From the NCBI RefSeq assembly GCF_900116435.1, contig NZ_FPAZ01000007.1, forward strand, positions 62,001-126,000: a stretch of DNA of 64,000 nt, read 5' to 3'. Position 1 is the stretch's first letter, and every line of letters begins with the position of its first letter. The notes under the pieces were generated by a model, which saw only the letters and a list, made by a program, of their open reading frames with translations, ran no database searches and was not told where the DNA came from. The stretch is from Pseudoalteromonas lipolytica. Its GTDB lineage: Bacteria > Pseudomonadota > Gammaproteobacteria > Enterobacterales > Alteromonadaceae. The translations under genes and the position numbers were made by a program. Of this stretch, positions 35,999 to 44,687 are shown in pieces.

Positions 35999-36517
35999 AT
36001 GAGTAACACATCATCGAAAGTCGCAGAATTCACAGCACCCGGTGTTAATAACCAATCAGCCGCTGACACGATTGCTATTTTAGACCAACGTATGGTCGCT
36101 TTAATCGATTTACACCTCACTTTAAAACACATTCATTGGAATGTAGTCGGCCCTAACTTTATTGGTGTGCACGAAATGCTTGATCCACAAGTAAGTGCCG
36201 TACAAGAAATGACCGACACTATCGCAGAGCGTATTGCAACTATGGGTGGCGTGCCCGTAGGCACACCGCAATCGATTGTCGACCGTCGTAATTGGAAAGA
36301 TTATTCAATTGGCAAAGGGCTCGTAACCGACCACTTGTCAGCCCTTGATAAAGTGTATAACGGGGTGAATAAAGATCACCGCCAAGCCATTGAAAAGTTA
36401 GCCGAGCTTGACCCAGTTTCTGAAGATATGATCACAGGTCAATTAGCAGACTTAGAGCAATTTCAGTGGTTTGTTCGTGCGCACATCGAATCGTCAACGG
36501 GCGAACTGAAAAGTTAA
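35999..36517 (+). CDS. dps: Dps-family ferritin-like DNA-protection protein
   Basis: 172 aa. Ferroxidase-site residues typical of Dps are in 'LKHIHWNVVGPNFIGVHEMLDPQV' (His, His, Asp) and the four-helix pattern continues in 'DTIAERIATMGGVPVGTP' and 'DLEQFQWFVRAHIE'. Dps dodecamers oxidise and store iron with hydrogen peroxide and coat DNA in stationary phase or under oxidative stress. Strong ribosome site (GGAGGAG). The 110 bases upstream are very A/T rich; no OxyR site is obvious. Followed by an intrinsic terminator. Confidence 0.93.
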   Translation: MSNTSSKVAEFTAPGVNNQSAADTIAILDQRMVALIDLHLTLKHIHWNVVGPNFIGVHEMLDPQVSAVQEMTDTIAERIATMGGVPVGTPQSIVDRRNWKDYSIGKGLVTDHLSALDKVYNGVNKDHRQAIEKLAELDPVSEDMITGQLADLEQFQWFVRAHIESSTGELKS

Positions 36518-36544
36518 ACCCTCCCTTCTATCCGAAGACCCCTT

Positions 36545-36569
36545 GCCCAGCATCTGCTGGGCTTTTTTA
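36545..36569 (+). terminator. Terminator of dps
   Basis: GCCCAG / CTGGGC stem (extendable to 8 pairs with a 2-base loop) followed by TTTTTTA, 28 bases past the dps stop. Confidence 0.85.
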
Positions 36570-36584
36570 TTTTTTAAAACAACG

Positions 36585-37541
36585 TTATAACCAGCCTTTG
36601 TGTTTAAAAAATAAATAAGGGGCAAAACCCGACAACAACATCACGCCAATCGCGAACGGGTATCCCCATGCCCAGTTAAGCTCAGGCATAGAGTTAAAGT
36701 TCATACCATAAATACTGGCAACCACGGTGGGAGGTAAAAACACCACTGAGGCGATTGAGAAAGTCTTAATTATTTGGTTTTGCTCGATATTAATAAAGCC
36801 CTGAGTCGAATCCATTAAAAAGTTCACCTTATCAAACAAAAAGGTGCAGTGAGACATCAAGGTATCGATATCGAGGACAATTTCGCGCAGAGACTCGCGG
36901 TCTTCGCTGGGCACTCCCAAATTACGCAGTAAAAAAGAAATGTTGCGACGCGTATCCATTAAACATAAACGTACTTTACCGTTGTTGTCCTCAAGGCGAG
37001 AAATTCGGCTCACTGCTTCCTCAAGATCTGAGTCATCCTCTTCGAGCACATACGCACTGAGTTTTTCGAGTTGATGATGCATATCTTCAAGCATATCTGC
37101 ATGGTTTTCGACCTTTTGATCGAATAAAGTCACGAGTAATTGCTTTGGGTTATCGCACGCAACTTGCCCTTTGCGAGCACGTAAACGCAATAAACGAAAA
37201 TCGGCTAATTCATCATCGCGAATCGTTAGTAAGCAGTTATCTTGCAGTAAACATGCGACCGTCACCGTATTAAAACGCCCTTCGTTAGGCGACATAAACA
37301 ATGCATGCACATGCAAGCCTTCGTGGTCGATAAAACACCGCGATGATGCTTCAATTTCGTCTACATCATCCGCCGCAGGAAGCGTAATATTTAATGTGCT
37401 TGCAAGTGCTTGGCGCTCTTCTTCACTTGGATTAATGGTGTCTATCCAATGCGCATTTTTAATAGCGGTTGCTAAAGGTGTATCGGGGGCTGGCTCAGTT
37501 TCGGTGATCACACCTTGGTTAATAGAAAAAAATCGTAACAT
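36585..37541 (-). CDS. corA: CorA-like divalent-metal channel protein
   Basis: 318 aa. A large N-terminal cytoplasmic domain with long helices (~120-240) is followed by two membrane helices at the C-terminus. The pore signature GMN is in 'ASIYGMNFNSMPEL', between the helices. Length and layout match the CorA family, which moves Mg2+ (also Co2+, Ni2+) across the inner membrane as a pentamer. The C-terminus ends in the basic 'FFKHKGWL'. AGGGCGT-type ribosome site upstream. Confidence 0.92.
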   Translation of the reverse strand: MLRFFSINQGVITETEPAPDTPLATAIKNAHWIDTINPSEEERQALASTLNITLPAADDVDEIEASSRCFIDHEGLHVHALFMSPNEGRFNTVTVACLLQDNCLLTIRDDELADFRLLRLRARKGQVACDNPKQLLVTLFDQKVENHADMLEDMHHQLEKLSAYVLEEDDSDLEEAVSRISRLEDNNGKVRLCLMDTRRNISFLLRNLGVPSEDRESLREIVLDIDTLMSHCTFLFDKVNFLMDSTQGFINIEQNQIIKTFSIASVVFLPPTVVASIYGMNFNSMPELNWAWGYPFAIGVMLLSGFAPYLFFKHKGWL

Positions 37542-37619
37542 ACGCCCTGCCCTAATTAATCAAATTACTGAAATACTATAGTTGTTCGTCATAATGAACA
37601 ATGCTCAATTTGTTAAGGC

Positions 37620-37645
37620 TAAAAAAAACCCCAACAAAGGGGCTT
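37620..37645 (-). terminator. Short terminator-like hairpin
   Basis: CCCC (37628-37631) / GGGG (37638-37641) with A/T flanks; on the minus strand it is followed by seven T. It lies ~190 bases past the 37834-38220 gene, just after a short decayed-looking frame. Confidence 0.55.
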
Positions 37646-37833
37646 TAAACTTTATAATGGCAGTATTGCTATGCACCGAGCTGTTGCATTTGTTCTACTT
37701 CATTTTTATTTGCACTGACAAAGTCTTCAATATTATCGACGCCGTTCACTGTGTTATTTTATAAAAAGCGAATATCCTAATGGTATATTGAGCCAGTAAA
37801 AGCTGGCATTAACAAAACTTGTCAGTATAAAGC

Positions 37834-38220
37834 TTAATAGCTACTTGATTGCATCGCAGGAAGTAAAATAGCTGCCACGATACCCAGTATAAATAAGCCA
37901 CCAACAATCAGTACACCCCAAAATGACCATTGTTTTTGCACACGTTGGAAATGCTCAACACTGTCCCATCGTTTGTTTTGCCACGCCATCTCTCGGCCTT
38001 TAAAGCCCAAGTAAATAGACACAATAAAACCAATATAAGGAACTAAAGCTAATAGGCCTATCCACGTACTGTTGCCAATTGCCCAAATCCAGCTTAAAAA
38101 GAACGCTCCCCAACTAAACCCCTTTACGCCTTCTGGTAACTCGCCCACCTTACCTTGTCCTGAGTTATTCTCTGTGGGAATTTCAAGGCTTGCTTCAGGT
38201 GGTGTGTAATTATCTGTCAT
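37834..38220 (-). CDS. Small membrane protein, uncharacterised
   Basis: 128 aa. A hydrophilic N-terminus (~1-30, Pro/Glu rich) precedes 'GVKGFSWGAFFLSWIWAIGNSTWIGLLALVP', a pattern found in DUF2628-like small membrane proteins, then a second and a third membrane helix ('YIGFIVSIYLGFKGREMAW', 'WGVLIVGGLFILGIVAAILLPAM'). Function unknown. AAGGAT ribosome site before the ATG. Confidence 0.8.
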   Translation of the reverse strand: MTDNYTPPEASLEIPTENNSGQGKVGELPEGVKGFSWGAFFLSWIWAIGNSTWIGLLALVPYIGFIVSIYLGFKGREMAWQNKRWDSVEHFQRVQKQWSFWGVLIVGGLFILGIVAAILLPAMQSSSY

Positions 38221-38556
38221 ATGATTATCCTTATTTTAAGACAACTTATAGTAAAACTAATCGGCACTTTAATTTATAGTAATGACGATATTTTAAGCAA
38301 GCAAAAGTCGACTTAAATTAATAGCGACGTGGTGTGTTTTGTACCATTTATCTGATTCTCTGTGCTTTACTTAAAAGCATTAGCGAATCAATCGTGCTTT
38401 GCAAAAAAGCTCGTAGAAAATATCCATCAACAGTTGCTTAGCAAGGTTTTTCAGCGTCGCAGTGCTCCCTAGTAAGTGGAGCACTCTAACCGCCCCTACT
38501 TAAGCCCACTTATACTTAAGCCCCTTAAAAATTAAGTTAATAATGAACGTAATTGT
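38221..38556. other. Intergenic region upstream of the zinc receptor promoter
   Basis: No gene seen. An 8-base inverted repeat AGTGCTCC / GGAGCACT (38461-38485) forms a hairpin of unknown use. Tandem near-repeats of 'CTTAAGCCC' occur around 38501-38525. Confidence 0.4.
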
Positions 38557-38600
38557 TTGAACCGTATTTAGATACAGAATACAATTGTTATGATGTAACA
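38557..38600 (+). promoter_or_regulatory. Promoter with Zur-box match for the zinc receptor gene
   Basis: TTGAAC (38557-38562) and TACAAT (38580-38585) are separated by exactly 17 bases. Immediately after lies TGTTATGATGTAACA (38586-38600), whose outer arms TGTTA/TAACA are inverted repeats and which matches the gammaproteobacterial Zur core TGTTATANTATAACA at all but two positions. It would cover the transcription start, so Zn-loaded Zur would repress. Binding is inferred. Confidence 0.75.
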
Positions 38601-38616
38601 TAACAAAGAGAAAGTA

Positions 38617-40887
38617 ATGAAATTTAAAATCTCCCTTTTATGCTTAGGTATCTCTTCATCTATGCACGCAAATGAAATCGAACACATAGAGATAAAAAGC
38701 GACATAAAAGACTATTCCCCCATAAACCAGGTTGCTGTAGGTAAGTCTGTATTATCTGGTGATCTTTTAGAGCAACAAAAAGCAACAACATTGGGTGATA
38801 CGCTTTCACAAATACCCAGTGTTAGTGCCAGTTTTTTCGGCTCTTCGGCAAGTCGGCCACAAATTCGTGGTCAAGGAGGCCAACGAGTACTGATCACCAG
38901 TAATGGCATGCCTATTCGTGATATGTCAGCGGTGAGCGACGATCAACTCATACCTATTGAGCCTTTTTTTGCAGAATCGATCACGGTACTTAAAGGCGCT
39001 CGTGCAACAATTCCTTTTGGTGGTGAAGCCATGGCTGGGATTGTTGATATAAATGATGGCCGTATTCCCTTACAACAAGGTATTAAAAAAGAAGACAAAC
39101 TTGAAATTCAAACGGGCTACAATGCCCCGTCCTCTGTGCTTGGCACCGCAAGCGGTCAAGAACACGACTTTGCGTATAACGTTAACCTTCTTTATCGCGA
39201 GCAGAGTGATTATAAAGTTCCTCATACTAGCAAAGCAGCAGACTGCTCAAATTGGGACTCGTTGGTTTTAAATAGCCAACAGGTAAGCCAATGCCAAGTT
39301 TCTTTGGCAAGACCGACATGGGAGCATGATGGCACTCAGTTTGTTGATGTCACCCCTATTGAGCAGCAAATAATTACTCATCAACTCGCTAACTCTAAAA
39401 ATAAAGTAGTCAATTCAAGTTATTACCAAACAAACTTAACTTTTGGTGGCAGTCAGCGATTTGACGATGAGCAGTTATTTGGCATGTCTGTGAATTACAA
39501 CTCCGCAAATAGGGCAATACCGGGGTTTGTTCACATAGCCCGTCCAGCAGTGCATTCACACGATGCACAACAGACTGAACAGTCGGGAAATATTCGTATT
39601 TACTCATCTCAATATCGTATTGATGCACTTTACCAAAAACATTTTTCAGCTAATCCATACTTAAATGAGTTCAATATAAAAGCGGTGTACTCAAAACAGC
39701 TAGACGACGAAAATCTCGACGAGAGCAGCGTGAACACATTCGTTTTAAAAAACTGGCAACTTAGTCCAACGTTAAATTATCAATTTACAGAACAATTCGC
39801 TGGTGCATTCGGACTCGTTGTCGATAGGAGTGAAAAACAAGGCAGTGGCAAAAACAATTACCTACCCGACATTAACGCTAAACGCCAAGGTGCATACATA
39901 CTGCAAGATGCAGCACTTGGGCCTGTTTCGTTGCAAATTGGAGCACGTTACGAAAAAGTCAATTACACGCCAACTATTAACGACCACTATCAGCCCGGAC
40001 GAGGTCAAGGAGCAGCCATAAAAGATAATGAGTTTGAGCTGTTTAATCATTCATTGTCTGCAAATTGGGATATTTCTTCGTTTTGGTATGTCGATGCAAG
40101 TACGACCCATGCCGAGCGCGCCCCCGATATCAATGAACTGTATGCAAGTAACCCACATTATGCACTGTTAATTGAAGAGCAAGGTAATTCAAGCCTCGAA
40201 AAAGAAGTGAATAAAGCGCACGAAATTGGCACAGGTTTTCACTTCGACAACCTAAGCCTGACTGCGAGTTGGTACAAAAATAACTACGATAATTATATTT
40301 ACCTAGGCAGCACAGGAGTATACAGAGGAGGTGTGTATGTTAAAGAATGGCGTCAAGCAGATACCTTAAATAAAGGCTTCGAAGTTGAGCTCAACTATAC
40401 ACTCAACACGCAAAATTTAGGCGATTTCACCTTTACTGCGTATGCTGACGAAACAAAAAACACACCGGTATATCAATTTGACGGAAGCTATGACCCTTTT
40501 ACACCAGAGGCTTTTTTTAACCCTGATGAAGCCCAAGAGGCAGAGTATTTTCGCCGTCGACTCGAAGGAGATAGCATTCCTCGCACGCCTGCCGACAGCT
40601 ATGGCGCAGCAATTCATTGGCAATTTGAAAATATAAAAACCACGATTGATTACCAACACAGCAAAGCGCAAGAGCAGCTTGCAAAGTTTGAACACGCATC
40701 ACCAAGCTACTACAGTATGGGCATGAACATGCGTTACGCAAATTCACTTTTGGGATTTGATAATGAGCTGTTTATAACTATAGACAACCTAACAAACCAA
40801 GAAATACGCCCACATCAAAGCTATTTACGATATTTAGCCCCGCAGCCAGGTCGCAGTATTGCCCTCGGTATACGCACCGCACTATAA
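38617..40887 (+). CDS. ZnuD-like TonB-dependent zinc receptor
   Basis: 756 aa. Short signal peptide (to ~18, 'SSMHA-NE'). The plug has 'TLGDTLSQIPSVSASFFGSSASRPQIRGQGGQRVLI', 'MSAVSDDQLIPIEPFFAESITVLKGARATIPFGGEAMAGIVDINDGRIP'; the 'G-VDI-DGRIP' ending is characteristic of ZnuD-type receptors rather than siderophore receptors ('INIITKKP'). Barrel ends near 'GRSIALGIRTAL'. The Zur-box promoter directly upstream independently supports a zinc role. It would import zinc across the outer membrane in zinc shortage. Confidence 0.85.
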   Translation: MKFKISLLCLGISSSMHANEIEHIEIKSDIKDYSPINQVAVGKSVLSGDLLEQQKATTLGDTLSQIPSVSASFFGSSASRPQIRGQGGQRVLITSNGMPIRDMSAVSDDQLIPIEPFFAESITVLKGARATIPFGGEAMAGIVDINDGRIPLQQGIKKEDKLEIQTGYNAPSSVLGTASGQEHDFAYNVNLLYREQSDYKVPHTSKAADCSNWDSLVLNSQQVSQCQVSLARPTWEHDGTQFVDVTPIEQQIITHQLANSKNKVVNSSYYQTNLTFGGSQRFDDEQLFGMSVNYNSANRAIPGFVHIARPAVHSHDAQQTEQSGNIRIYSSQYRIDALYQKHFSANPYLNEFNIKAVYSKQLDDENLDESSVNTFVLKNWQLSPTLNYQFTEQFAGAFGLVVDRSEKQGSGKNNYLPDINAKRQGAYILQDAALGPVSLQIGARYEKVNYTPTINDHYQPGRGQGAAIKDNEFELFNHSLSANWDISSFWYVDASTTHAERAPDINELYASNPHYALLIEEQGNSSLEKEVNKAHEIGTGFHFDNLSLTASWYKNNYDNYIYLGSTGVYRGGVYVKEWRQADTLNKGFEVELNYTLNTQNLGDFTFTAYADETKNTPVYQFDGSYDPFTPEAFFNPDEAQEAEYFRRRLEGDSIPRTPADSYGAAIHWQFENIKTTIDYQHSKAQEQLAKFEHASPSYYSMGMNMRYANSLLGFDNELFITIDNLTNQEIRPHQSYLRYLAPQPGRSIALGIRTAL

Positions 40888-40892
40888 CAAAA

Positions 40893-40920
40893 AAGGGCCA
40901 CGTATTTACACGTGGCCCTT
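40893..40920. terminator. Bidirectional terminator between receptor and small lipoprotein genes
   Basis: Perfect 11-base stem AAGGGCCACGT / ACGTGGCCCTT, 6-base loop, with A run before and T/A after. Serves the zinc-receptor gene (+) and possibly the convergent gene (-). Confidence 0.8.
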
Positions 40921-40953
40921 ATAAATTCGATTCAGAAACAATCTATTCAGCGA

Positions 40954-41184
40954 TTATAGTCTCACTGTATTTGTGCTATTTCGTTGAATATCACGAATGC
41001 CATCTCGGCCTTCTTTTTCCATTGCTGCAATTTGTTCCGGAGTACGACAAACACGCTTAGGTATATTGCTACCCGTTGGCTTTTCCATTTTACAAATTAA
41101 ACCATCATTACTTGCTTGTTCATCACTTGAACTCGCACAACCGGTCATTAACACGGCTAAAAGAGCAACACTTAAAAACTTCAT
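40954..41184 (-). CDS. Small lipoprotein, uncharacterised
   Basis: 76 aa. Signal peptide with lipobox LMTGC (Cys16). The mature part has two Cys in 'GLICKMEKPTGSNIPKRVCRTPEQIAAMEKEGRDGI'; the C-x(n)-GSxxPxxVCRTxxQ pattern recurs in small proteins of marine gammaproteobacteria of unknown role. AGGGAAG ribosome site. Expressed on its own. Confidence 0.8.
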   Translation of the reverse strand: MKFLSVALLAVLMTGCASSSDEQASNDGLICKMEKPTGSNIPKRVCRTPEQIAAMEKEGRDGIRDIQRNSTNTVRL

Positions 41185-41279
41185 ATACTTCCCTTTTTTT
41201 AATTAATTTAGCGCTCGATAAGAACATATTATTATACTACAGGCATAAAAGCACAACATTATAGGTACAAAACCCGTTT

Positions 41280-41528
41280 TTAATGCGGTTTTTTCACGCC
41301 ATATCGCACCATATCTTTACCGTTCTCGTATACGTCATGACTAACATACCGACCCAGTAATAGTTGATGATTATCATCAAGAACAGCGACAAATGGGCGA
41401 CCATCACTGTTATTTGTAGCCAAGGCGACCCCTGCTACATTTTCAAGGCCTAAGCCACCATTTTCGACAAGACGTAAAAATGTCTCTAATTCATCTAATG
41501 TTTCGATTACATCATTATCATTAATCAT
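41280..41528 (-). CDS. Small conserved-looking protein, unknown function
   Basis: 82 aa from the ATG at 41528 (a GTG three codons upstream is the longer option). Acidic N-terminus 'DNDVIETLDELETFLRLVENG' followed by a beta-rich half 'GVALATNNSDGRPFVAVLDDNHQLLLGRYVSHDVY'. No family recognised. Codon use and composition look coding, but evidence beyond the open frame is limited. Confidence 0.55.
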   Translation of the reverse strand: MINDNDVIETLDELETFLRLVENGGLGLENVAGVALATNNSDGRPFVAVLDDNHQLLLGRYVSHDVYENGKDMVRYGVKKPH

Positions 41529-41687
41529 CTTAAACACTCAGTGATTGCTAATAAAGCTAGCATAACAGGATTAAAAATCGGGTGCGAATGACTGTAGACA
41601 AATAACATTCAAACATGTCGTTTTTTTGCAATATTTAAATCTATGCGTTTTCTAAACTGGCCCTAAATTGTTATTTAAGGAACCGTT

Positions 41688-42134
41688 ATGAAACGTGCTA
41701 ATTATCTTTCTTCATGCCCCGTGCTTATAAAGCACCTTATTAACCAAGAATCATTAATTAAAAATGCTGCCGAAGCGACTTTCGGCTTAACAATATGGGA
41801 GCTAATAAAACTGAGGGTATCGCAGCTTAATCAATGTGCTTTTTGTATTGCAATGCATACTAAACAAGCACGCGAGTATGGCGAATTACCTAATCGCATT
41901 ATTGGTTTAAGTGCTTGGCAAGACATGCCGCTTTATACTGAGCATGAGCGCCTTGCGTTAAAACTGTGCGAAAAATTGACACAAGCACAACCAATTGATG
42001 ATACTTTCTATCAAACACTGACTGACGCATTTTCAGCGCAAGGGCTTGTTGCATTAACAGTTGCCATTAATGCAATTAATAGCTGGAATCGTATAGTGAA
42101 AACATTTAAACCTGATGTCGAGTTTAATGAATAA
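41688..42134 (+). CDS. AhpD-like / carboxymuconolactone decarboxylase-family protein
   Basis: 148 aa. The redox signature CxxCxxxH is complete in 'LNQCAFCIAMHTKQAREYGE', and 'GLTIWELIKLRVSQLNQC' and 'ALTVAINAINSWNRIV' complete the all-helical fold. Such proteins act as thiol peroxidase partners or uncharacterised oxidoreductases. AAGGAA ribosome site. It overlaps the AraC-type regulator gene that follows, so the two form an operon; the pair 'AhpD-like + AraC' is common. Confidence 0.88.
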   Translation: MKRANYLSSCPVLIKHLINQESLIKNAAEATFGLTIWELIKLRVSQLNQCAFCIAMHTKQAREYGELPNRIIGLSAWQDMPLYTEHERLALKLCEKLTQAQPIDDTFYQTLTDAFSAQGLVALTVAINAINSWNRIVKTFKPDVEFNE

Positions 42135-42897
42135 TCATTTAACACTTGAGCTCATGACGCCACAAGGTGACATAGCCGAAATTATTCAAGCTATCTGGTG
42201 TGCTTCGGCGCATTCAGAGGGTGACCAATGGCTCGCGTGCGATGGGGCAACTGGGGTTATTTTTCCTGTGGCTGGTGAGCTTTTTCTTGATGATCAGCCA
42301 GTCGCCCCACCCTATGCTTTTCAGCAAACATCGACACATGCATCAAAATTGAGTTTTTCAAAAGAGGCACGATTTTGCGGCATACGTTTTAATCCCACAA
42401 TACTGCCGCAGCTGCACGCCACAACACATTCTTTAGTTAACGTTGAGTCACTCAATACAATAGCAACAGGCCTTAAAAAAGACCCAAGCCTTAGTGCTTT
42501 TGTGGCTCTTTTAAGCGAGTACTTAACCCTACCCAAAGTGATTAATCGCGGAACTGAGCACTCTAAGCACTTAATTCGTAACCTAATTAATTTAACCCCA
42601 CTCGAAACCGCCTATCAGCGAGCACCACTCAGTCAAAGACAACTTGAACGACAAGTTAAAAACCAGTGCGGAGTAACACCTAAGTATTTTGAACGCATTT
42701 ATCGCGTAAAAATGGCCAAACAAGCCATAAAAGATCACCCTTTTATGAGTTTTGCCGATATAGCGCAAGCGTGTGGCTTTACCGATCAGCCGCATTTTAT
42801 TAAAGAGTTCAAAGCGATTATGCACATTACACCTGCCAAGTACCGAAAGCTGCTTTCAGACTCACAGAGTAAACAAACAAAACTGATCCTAAGATAG
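42115..42897 (+). CDS. AraC-family transcription regulator
   Basis: 260 aa, or 256 from the ATG at 42127, which has a weak GAG ribosome site. The N-terminal ~140 residues resemble the DUF6597-type ligand domain. The C-terminal HTH_18 (~170-250): 'LSQRQLERQVKNQCGVTPKYFERIYRVKMAKQAIKDHPFMSFADIAQACGFTDQPHFIKEFKAIMHITPAKYRKL', with the two HTH motifs expected. It overlaps the upstream AhpD-like gene by 8-20 bases, so it probably controls that operon. Confidence 0.88.
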   Translation: MSSLMNNHLTLELMTPQGDIAEIIQAIWCASAHSEGDQWLACDGATGVIFPVAGELFLDDQPVAPPYAFQQTSTHASKLSFSKEARFCGIRFNPTILPQLHATTHSLVNVESLNTIATGLKKDPSLSAFVALLSEYLTLPKVINRGTEHSKHLIRNLINLTPLETAYQRAPLSQRQLERQVKNQCGVTPKYFERIYRVKMAKQAIKDHPFMSFADIAQACGFTDQPHFIKEFKAIMHITPAKYRKLLSDSQSKQTKLILR

Positions 42898-43023
42898 TTG
42901 CACGCACGCTTTTTTGTCTGAATGTAGGCAATACCGGCACTGAACGATTTTATTTGCGCTGGGCTTTTATCCATAGGATAGTTAACTTAGTCTAAAAACT
43001 TGCTGTAACTTAACAGGATAACT

Positions 43024-44172
43024 ATGAAAAACGTTTTACTTGCTACCAGCCTTATTGCCTCATCATTTACTGCGTTTGCAGCAGAGCTAACTGTTGAAGA
43101 GCTTCGTATCGAAAAAGCGACAAAAGCCATGCCAACAGTGTTAGCTGCTTTTTCGAAAGAGGTCGCGCAATTTGAAAAAGACTGGCAGGCGGTGTCGAGC
43201 TACCAGCAAGCAAGTGATCTTATCGATGATTATTCAAAACAACTTTGGCGCAATACAAAAGCACGTATCAGCAAAACAAATAGCTTTGATGACCGCGAAC
43301 TATATTGGGCACGCCTCCTTTCAAGCAAAGTGATGCGTACCAGCAAACCACAGTTTGCCATCACAGACAGCGAACAAACCGCATTATTAATCATGCTTGA
43401 AAATGGCAGCCGTGGTCGCACCGATCTTGATTACAGCAAAAAAACCGACAAAAAGATCTTAATTACCGGCTTTGATCCCTTTTTACTTGATAAAAACATT
43501 AACCAAAGTAACCCATCGGGTGTGGCAGCGCTTATGTTAGATGGTCAAGTGATTAGCTATCAAGGTATTAGTGCCGAAATAAACACGGTAATGGTGCCGG
43601 TACGCTATGAAGACTTTGATCAAGGTATTATTGAATCATTACTTGCACCATATTATGCGCTGAATAATGTTGATATGATTGCTACGATCAGCATGGGCAG
43701 TAAAGATTTTGATCTTGAACGCTTTCCGGGTAAACGCCGTAGCGTCACTGCGCCAGACAATGCGAATATAGTGTATGGCGGTACTGCAACTGCACCAAAA
43801 ATATCACACCTTCACGACCGCCCATTGCCGGGTAATGAATTTGTGACTTTCAGCCTACCTGTAGAGCATATGCAAAAAGCGAAAGGCCCATTCACAATCA
43901 ACGACAATCATAAAGTGGTCACTCTTGAAAAAGCATTTGAACCACAATCACTGAAAGAGCTTGAAGGTGCAATTGCGGTTAAAGGTGGCGGTGGTGGCTA
44001 CCTATCAAACGAAATTTCGTACCGGAGTATTCGCCTACGCGATGAGCTTAATTCAGACATTCCAACGGGTCATATTCATACGCCACGTATTGCACAATTT
44101 GAGCCCGAAACAGAAGCCAAAATCGTTGCACAAATAAAAGCCATGCTTGAACAGAGCTTAGTCGCACTGTAA
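43024..44172 (+). CDS. Exported pyroglutamyl-peptidase-like (C15) protein with Cys-to-Ser change
   Basis: 382 aa. Signal peptide ends 'AFA-AEL'. Residues 20-140 are a helical N-terminal region absent from ordinary Pcp (about 215 aa). The C15 fold starts at 'KKILITGFDPFLL' with 'NPSGVAALMLDG'. Family active-site residues: Glu in 'DLERFPGKRR' (Glu232) is present, His in 'GHIHTPRI' (His352) is present, but the catalytic Cys (family 'TFVCNH') is replaced by Ser328 in 'GYLSNEISY'. So either Ser acts as nucleophile or the protein is non-catalytic. AGGA ribosome site; followed by a hairpin. Confidence 0.72.
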   Translation: MKNVLLATSLIASSFTAFAAELTVEELRIEKATKAMPTVLAAFSKEVAQFEKDWQAVSSYQQASDLIDDYSKQLWRNTKARISKTNSFDDRELYWARLLSSKVMRTSKPQFAITDSEQTALLIMLENGSRGRTDLDYSKKTDKKILITGFDPFLLDKNINQSNPSGVAALMLDGQVISYQGISAEINTVMVPVRYEDFDQGIIESLLAPYYALNNVDMIATISMGSKDFDLERFPGKRRSVTAPDNANIVYGGTATAPKISHLHDRPLPGNEFVTFSLPVEHMQKAKGPFTINDNHKVVTLEKAFEPQSLKELEGAIAVKGGGGGYLSNEISYRSIRLRDELNSDIPTGHIHTPRIAQFEPETEAKIVAQIKAMLEQSLVAL

Positions 44173-44179
44173 TAAACTT

Positions 44180-44210
44180 GCTCAGCGCATGTTAAAAACA
44201 TTCGCTGAGC
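44180..44210 (+). terminator. Hairpin after the C15-like gene
   Basis: GCTCAGCG (44180-44187) pairs with CGCTGAGC (44203-44210); the loop itself can form ATGTT/AACAT. No T run follows, so it is a weak terminator or another structured 3' end. Confidence 0.5.
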
Positions 44211-44229
44211 AATATAACGGGCTCTTAAT

Positions 44230-44664
44230 CTATTGAGGGCCCGTTCCTCCATCTACTTGGCTACCCAAAGTATTTGCACTGTCTAATCGATATGGGTAAA
44301 GCTGCACATCACTAAAGGCCGTTGCACCACTATCACGATATTGATCTGTTGCTGAACGTCCTGTGTAAATGTTTCCTGAGGCACTAAAATATCCAGAGCC
44401 TTGATTCCAATGAGGCTTTGCTGAGTTTTCAAAATAATTGTTCTCAACAAGTACTTCGGCGCCATCACTCGCACTTATTGCAAAATAAGTAATGTTTTTC
44501 CAGTAATTATTAAACATATGAACGCGTGAATTATAGCCATCTATTTTAGGGTTTCGCCCTGCTGCTGTATCCCAAAAATTGTGATGAGCAGTCACATGAG
44601 AGTTTCTGAATAAATGAGTGTACCAATGCTGATTAGCGCAAACTTGGGTGTTATTATAATTATA
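44230..44664 (-). pseudogene. C-terminal remnant of a pectate lyase (PL1-like)
   Basis: The open frame from 44664 to the stop at 44230 encodes about 144 residues with no proper start. It reads 'NQHWYTHLFRNSHVTAHHNFWDTAAGRNPKIDGYNSRVHMFNNYWKN' in segments, then 'AISASDGAEVLVENNYFEN', the late coils of a right-handed beta-helix as in pectate lyases ('HHNWF...R.PR...VHVFNNYY'). Similarity continues upstream of the GTG at 44595, so this is not a small gene but a truncated large one; upstream it is cut off by stops and the diguanylate cyclase gene. The signal peptide and catalytic part are gone. Confidence 0.75.
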
Positions 44665-44687
44665 TTAAAGCAATAAAGATTATAGAA

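Noticed and set aside
37582..37764. 60-codon plus-strand frame with a hydrophobic stretch
   Set aside because: Runs through a terminator hairpin and lacks a ribosome site.
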